From positions 8,192,501-8,256,500 of the forward strand of contig NZ_CP139972.1 in assembly GCF_034424315.1 (NCBI RefSeq): 64,000 bases of DNA. Direction: 5' to 3'. Under the pieces are notes generated by a model. The model searched no databases and had not been told where the DNA came from. It saw only the letters and a program-made list of their open reading frames with translations. Position numbers and translations under genes: made by a program. The stretch is from Chitinophaga sancti (GTDB lineage Bacteria; Bacteroidota; Bacteroidia; Chitinophagales; Chitinophagaceae). Positions 60,605-64,000 of the stretch are shown piece after piece (position 1 is the first letter of the stretch; each line of letters starts with the position of its first letter).

Positions 60605-61408
60605 ATGGAATATCAGGCAAAATATATAACCGAGGATATTAAACTGTCTTGTTACGAAGACAAGTTTTTTAAATCGGATATTATGTTCGACCATCATATG
60701 CTCATTTGGTTTATTTCGGGCGAGACCAAGATCGTACAGGCAGATGCGACTTATATTTTTAAAAAAGGCGATATATTTTTGATACCCAGAAATCAACTGG
60801 CAACGATCATAAATTATCCCAAAGACGGGCAGCCACACAAAACCGTGGTGATGCACTTGTCAACCAAAAGGCTTAGCGAATTTTACGTCAACCTGCCTGT
60901 AAAACCTAAAGCCTCTGAATCGCAGAAAATATATACATTCAATCACCATCCCCTGCTTGAAAGTTGTTTGGCGTCCCTGATCCCGTACTTTGAAATGAAA
61001 GAACTTCCCGAAAATATCGCATCTTTGAAAATTACAGAAGCCATTAGCATTCTCAGGGCTATAGACAAGGGAATAGATAACGTGTTGTCGAACTTTGAAG
61101 AACCCGGGAAAATAGACCTGGCAGACTATATGGAAAAGAATTTTATGTTCAATCTGCCATTAGAAAAATTCGGTTATCTAACCGGTCGTAGCTTAACAAC
61201 TTTCAAACGGGATTTTAGTAAAATATTTAACACTACCCCCCAGCGTTGGCTTACGCAAAAGCGATTGGAATTGGCACACTATCATTTTGTTGAAAAGAAA
61301 AAGAAACCAATTGACGTTTACTACGAAGTTGGTTTTGAAAACTTATCGCACTTTTCCTATGCTTTCAAAAAACATTTTGGGTACGCACCGACCGACCTGG
61401 CTGGATAA
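60605..61408 (+). CDS. AraC-family transcriptional regulator
   Basis: A 267-residue regulator with a cupin-like N-terminus (DHHMLIWFISGETKIVQADA, IFLIPRNQLATI) and a C-terminal double helix-turn-helix (KFGYLTGRSLTTFKRDFSKI and GFENLSHFSYAFKKHFG). A TATTTTTG -7-like box at 60551-60558 gives it its own possible promoter. It lies downstream of two SDR genes, which it probably controls. Confidence 0.9.
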   Translation: MEYQAKYITEDIKLSCYEDKFFKSDIMFDHHMLIWFISGETKIVQADATYIFKKGDIFLIPRNQLATIINYPKDGQPHKTVVMHLSTKRLSEFYVNLPVKPKASESQKIYTFNHHPLLESCLASLIPYFEMKELPENIASLKITEAISILRAIDKGIDNVLSNFEEPGKIDLADYMEKNFMFNLPLEKFGYLTGRSLTTFKRDFSKIFNTTPQRWLTQKRLELAHYHFVEKKKKPIDVYYEVGFENLSHFSYAFKKHFGYAPTDLAG

Positions 61409-61546
61409 TTACAATCTTAGCAAGAAAGCAGGGCCGCTTGGTTCAAAACATAGTGCATCAACTCGAATGACTTACCTCGAAGTATTAGTACAATAATGCT
61501 ATTGTTTCTGATGGTTCAAAATGGATTCGAACTGCTTAAATGTAAA

Positions 61547-61580
61547 AACCCTTCAAATCCAATGATCTGAAGGGCTTCTT
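61547..61580 (+). terminator. terminator of the SDR-SDR-AraC module
   Basis: CCCTTCA (61549-61555) pairs with TGAAGGG (61568-61574), then CTTCTTCTTTT. It lies about 140 bases after the AraC stop. Confidence 0.65.
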
Positions 61581-61586
61581 CTTTTC

Positions 61587-61632
61587 GTCGGGACAACAGG
61601 ACAAATGTCTAACCTGTTACTACAGGATTTAA
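61587..61632 (+). repeat. 46-bp diverged direct repeat, copy 2
   Basis: It matches 58491-58536 at 40 of 46 positions, in the same orientation and 3.1 kb away. Copies of the same reading frame are open through both. Confidence 0.65.
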
Positions 61633-61763
61633 TAGTATTAAGGGTGTTTATAAATGAAGTTTGATGAGAATAGGAAGTCGTTCATTTAAGTGGCAAAACA
61701 GCAAAATGTCAGGCACATCACCTTGTTGCTAGAAACGAGCCTGGTACATTTCTTCCAAAAATT

Positions 61764-62420
61764 CTATTTGTTTTTCTTACCCTTGTTGTCAGAGTCGCCT
61801 TTAAAATTGTAAGGATAATTTATTTCTATTAAGTCTTTTTCAAGTTGTTCCCAATCTTCAAGCTCGTCAACAATAGACAAAACCATTTCCTTCGTCAAAG
61901 TTTGTCCACTGTAAATTCTATCCACTGTGTCCAGTGGAATGCCACTTTCTTCAAAATAACTTGTTGCCCAGTCAATATAAGTCTGAGGTTGTCCGTCGAG
62001 AATATTTAGCATTTCTTCTGAATTGTCTTCAAAACTTTCGAGCTGTCCAACCTGCCAGTTTTTCAATTCTGTTGTCCATAAACAAAATGTTGTTCCAATT
62101 GACTTTACAGGCTCTCCGAAAATAAAATCATCAAAAATTGTCGGCAGGTTATATGTCAATTTAGTTTTGTCTTGTTGATCATACTCATGAGCAAAACCAT
62201 TAATAGCACAACCGTCTTCACGAAATAAAATATGCATTTCTTCGCCTGAGCCGTTCCGCATTTGTAAACATCTTTCGTTGGTGTCCCATTTTGAGTTGTA
62301 GGAATAATAACGATACTCCCATTCCTGAGAAATAATTGCGTCCAAAACAGAAATAGCTTTACAAATAGTTTCGAGAGATTTTCTGTCTGGAAGTAAACTG
62401 TAATCTTTTGTTGAAATCAT
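61764..62420 (-). CDS. conserved hypothetical protein, AT-rich
   Basis: A 218-residue acidic soluble protein of a family I recognise only as a recurrent hypothetical in this phylum. Typical parts are DYSLLPDRKSLETICKAIS, EWEYRYYSYNSKW, EEMHILFREDGCAINGFAHE, VKSIGTTFCLWTTELKNWQV and LTKEMVLSIVDELEDWEQLE. The GC content is lower than in the surroundings. No signal or membrane segment; no function known. Confidence 0.75.
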   Translation of the reverse strand: MISTKDYSLLPDRKSLETICKAISVLDAIISQEWEYRYYSYNSKWDTNERCLQMRNGSGEEMHILFREDGCAINGFAHEYDQQDKTKLTYNLPTIFDDFIFGEPVKSIGTTFCLWTTELKNWQVGQLESFEDNSEEMLNILDGQPQTYIDWATSYFEESGIPLDTVDRIYSGQTLTKEMVLSIVDELEDWEQLEKDLIEINYPYNFKGDSDNKGKKNK

Positions 62421-62639
62421 TTGTCTAGGTTATGTTTTTTGGGTGTCGCAATACGAAGGCGACGCGTATATATCTGCCGTTAACTATTCATATATAGAAT
62501 CCTCAGCACATGCGCAAAATCTGTTCAATATAGAGAATTAAAAGCACAATCAGGTTTTTTAATACTGAATGAATTGAAAATTTTTCAAACTGATCAGAGA
62601 AGAACATACTTCCATTAAGCAATTAAACGCATTTGACGC
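62421..62639. other. 219-base intergenic leader
   Basis: AT-rich; no gene recognised. It should hold the divergent promoters of the hypothetical gene and the GH127 gene. Confidence 0.4.
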
Positions 62640-64000
62640 ATGAAAATAACCGCTATATTCTCCTTTTTACTACCTGTAGCATTCTGCTCCGCCCAGTCTT
62701 TCTCCCCCATGAAAGACAATGGCAAAATGAAAGTAAAGCCCGTTGTAAAATTACAGGCATATACGTTTCCGTTAGAAGATGTCAGCATTGCTGCCGGCCC
62801 TTTTAAACAGGCGATGGAAGCCGATGAACGTTTCCTGCTGCTCATAGAACCTGACAGGTTATTATCTGACTTCAGAACACATGCAGGGCTGAAAGCAAAA
62901 GGAGAAAGATACGGTGGCTGGGAAAATTCCGGACTGGCTGGGCATACCTTAGGACATTATCTCTCTGCCTGCGCCCTGGAATATGCGGCTACCGGCGACA
63001 AGCGTTTTCTCGACAAAGTAAATTATATCGTAAAAGAACTGGACGAATGTCAACAGGCCCGCAAAACCGGCTACCTGGGCGCTATTCCCGGAGAGGATTC
63101 CGTATGGGCACAGGTAGCTGCCGGCAAAATAAAAAGCCGTGGTTTTGACCTGAATGGTGGCTGGTCTCCCTGGTATACCGTGCATAAAATTATGGCCGGC
63201 TTACTGGATGCCTACCTCTATTGTAATAACAACACGGCACTGCTGGTAGAAAAGAAAATGGCTGACTGGACATCAACGGAGATCAATCACCTGCCTGATT
63301 CCCTGATCCAGAAAATGCTGCTCTGTGAATACGGCGGTATGAATGAGGTACTGGTGAATACCTATGCATTGACGAAGGAGAAAAAGTACCTGGACCTTTC
63401 TTACAAGTTCCATGATGTACGCATTCTCGATTCACTCGCTGCTAACCTGGATGTATTGCCCGGCAAGCATTCCAATACACAGATACCAAAGGTGATTGGC
63501 TGCATCCGCCGCTATGAAGTAACAGGGCAAAAGAAAGACAGTGTGATTGCAGGTTTCTTCTGGAACACGGTAACACAGCATCACAGCTATGCTCCCGGTG
63601 GTAACAGTAACTACGAATACCTGGGTCCTGCAGACAAACTGAATGATTACCTGACTGACAATACCATGGAGACCTGCAACAGCTACAATATGCTGAAGCT
63701 GACACGCCACCTCTTCTCCCTGCAACCGGATGCGCACTACATGGATTTTTATGAAAAAGCATTATATAATCATATCCTGGCTTCACAGAACCATGCAGAT
63801 GGTATGATGTGTTATTTTGTGCCTTTGCGGATGGGTACCCGCAAGGAGTTCAGTGATACCTTCAACACTTTTACCTGTTGTGTAGGCAGTGGTATGGAAA
63901 ACCATGTGAAGTATGCGGAGAGTATTTATTTTCAGGGAGCTGACGGTAGTCTGTATGTCAACCTCTTCATTCCATCACGCCTGCAATGGAAAGAGAAGAA
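62640..64000 (+). CDS. GH127-type beta-L-arabinofuranosidase, 5' part
   Basis: The first 453 codons of a glycoside hydrolase family 127 (DUF1680) enzyme, cut by the window end. A signal peptide covers about 20 residues (ending AFCSAQ). The zinc-site residues known in HypBA1 (Glu and Cys of ETC, then a Cys pair, the first Cys being the nucleophile) are visible in METhe region: TMETCNSYNM and FTCCVGSGMENH. WENSGLAGHTLGHYLSACAL and WSPWYTVHKI also fit. It releases terminal beta-L-arabinose from plant glycans. The frame is open to the window edge and continues beyond. Confidence 0.92.
   Translation, partial: MKITAIFSFLLPVAFCSAQSFSPMKDNGKMKVKPVVKLQAYTFPLEDVSIAAGPFKQAMEADERFLLLIEPDRLLSDFRTHAGLKAKGERYGGWENSGLAGHTLGHYLSACALEYAATGDKRFLDKVNYIVKELDECQQARKTGYLGAIPGEDSVWAQVAAGKIKSRGFDLNGGWSPWYTVHKIMAGLLDAYLYCNNNTALLVEKKMADWTSTEINHLPDSLIQKMLLCEYGGMNEVLVNTYALTKEKKYLDLSYKFHDVRILDSLAANLDVLPGKHSNTQIPKVIGCIRRYEVTGQKKDSVIAGFFWNTVTQHHSYAPGGNSNYEYLGPADKLNDYLTDNTMETCNSYNMLKLTRHLFSLQPDAHYMDFYEKALYNHILASQNHADGMMCYFVPLRMGTRKEFSDTFNTFTCCVGSGMENHVKYAESIYFQGADGSLYVNLFIPSRLQWKEK

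Larger units (their letters stand above)
61409..61763. other. 355-base intergenic region
   Basis: No gene seen. It contains the terminator at 61547 and the second copy of the 46-bp repeat at 61587. A short open continuation after the AraC stop in another frame (through AGPLGSKHSASTRMTYLEV) is not assigned. Confidence 0.5.

Noticed and set aside
61287..61496. 69-residue + strand frame at the end of the AraC gene
   Set aside because: It begins inside the AraC HTH in another frame; its tail is protein-like but has no recognised family.
1..64000. CRISPR array, tRNA or rRNA gene, prophage
   Set aside because: No regularly spaced repeats, cloverleaf patterns, rRNA-like segments or phage structural genes were seen on either strand; a tRNA scan would settle it.

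Overview
The window looks like a chromosomal stretch of a Bacteroidota bacterium, most probably a Chitinophaga-like member of the Chitinophagaceae. The reasons are moderate GC, promoters of the Bacteroidota type (TTTG about 19 nt before TAnnTTTG), many short secreted lipoproteins, WG-repeat and NEW3 proteins, glycoside hydrolases of families GH43, GH31 and GH127, and many one-regulator/one-oxidoreductase modules. No rRNA, tRNA, CRISPR array or intact prophage or insertion sequence was seen. This assignment is inferred from protein character only.

Layout. 0-6.8 kb: a DGPF/YciI protein coupled by a TAATG overlap to an ECF42-type sigma factor, a metallophosphatase, a secreted hydrolase, then a tight operon of exonuclease III, two paralogous membrane proteins and a monooxygenase-like protein, and a secreted protein of unknown function. 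6.8-16.4 kb: a transglutaminase-like protein, a NEW3 membrane protein with an ABC exporter, a lipoprotein GH43/ricin-lectin arabinosidase, a DUF4262 protein and a large WG-repeat protein. 16.6-23.1 kb: an apparent aromatic-acid decarboxylation locus (outer-membrane porin, AraC regulator, UbiD decarboxylase, DUF554 membrane protein, UbiX flavin prenyltransferase, MRJP/yellow-type lipoprotein). 23-62 kb: an accessory region of small modules. SDR and quinone oxidoreductases are paired with HxlR, Crp/Fnr or AraC regulators and mixed with DinB, VOC, SnoaL and GyrI-like proteins, alpha/beta hydrolases and housekeeping genes (map, an RluA-type pseudouridine synthase). 62.6 kb to the end: the first 453 codons of a GH127 beta-L-arabinofuranosidase.

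The accessory region shows turnover. I found relics of a tyrosyl-tRNA synthetase, a dienelactone hydrolase, an IS5-type transposase, an alpha/beta hydrolase and a Crp/Fnr gene that lost its DNA-binding domain. Three copies of a 66-79 bp near-palindromic element (two flanking a VOC gene, one at 58.4 kb) and a separate 46-bp diverged direct repeat around an SDR-SDR-AraC module suggest small mobile or recombinogenic sequences.

Several intergenic sequences look like operators: a 20-bp perfect palindrome upstream of an SDR-Crp/Fnr pair with a cousin upstream of another Crp/Fnr gene, four helically phased GTTAC half-sites between an HxlR gene and its SDR, and TGACA/TGTCA dyads before a VOC gene and an SDR gene. 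Start codons were moved from the longest frame where a signal peptide, a conserved N-terminus or a terminator hairpin argued for it; each case is stated.
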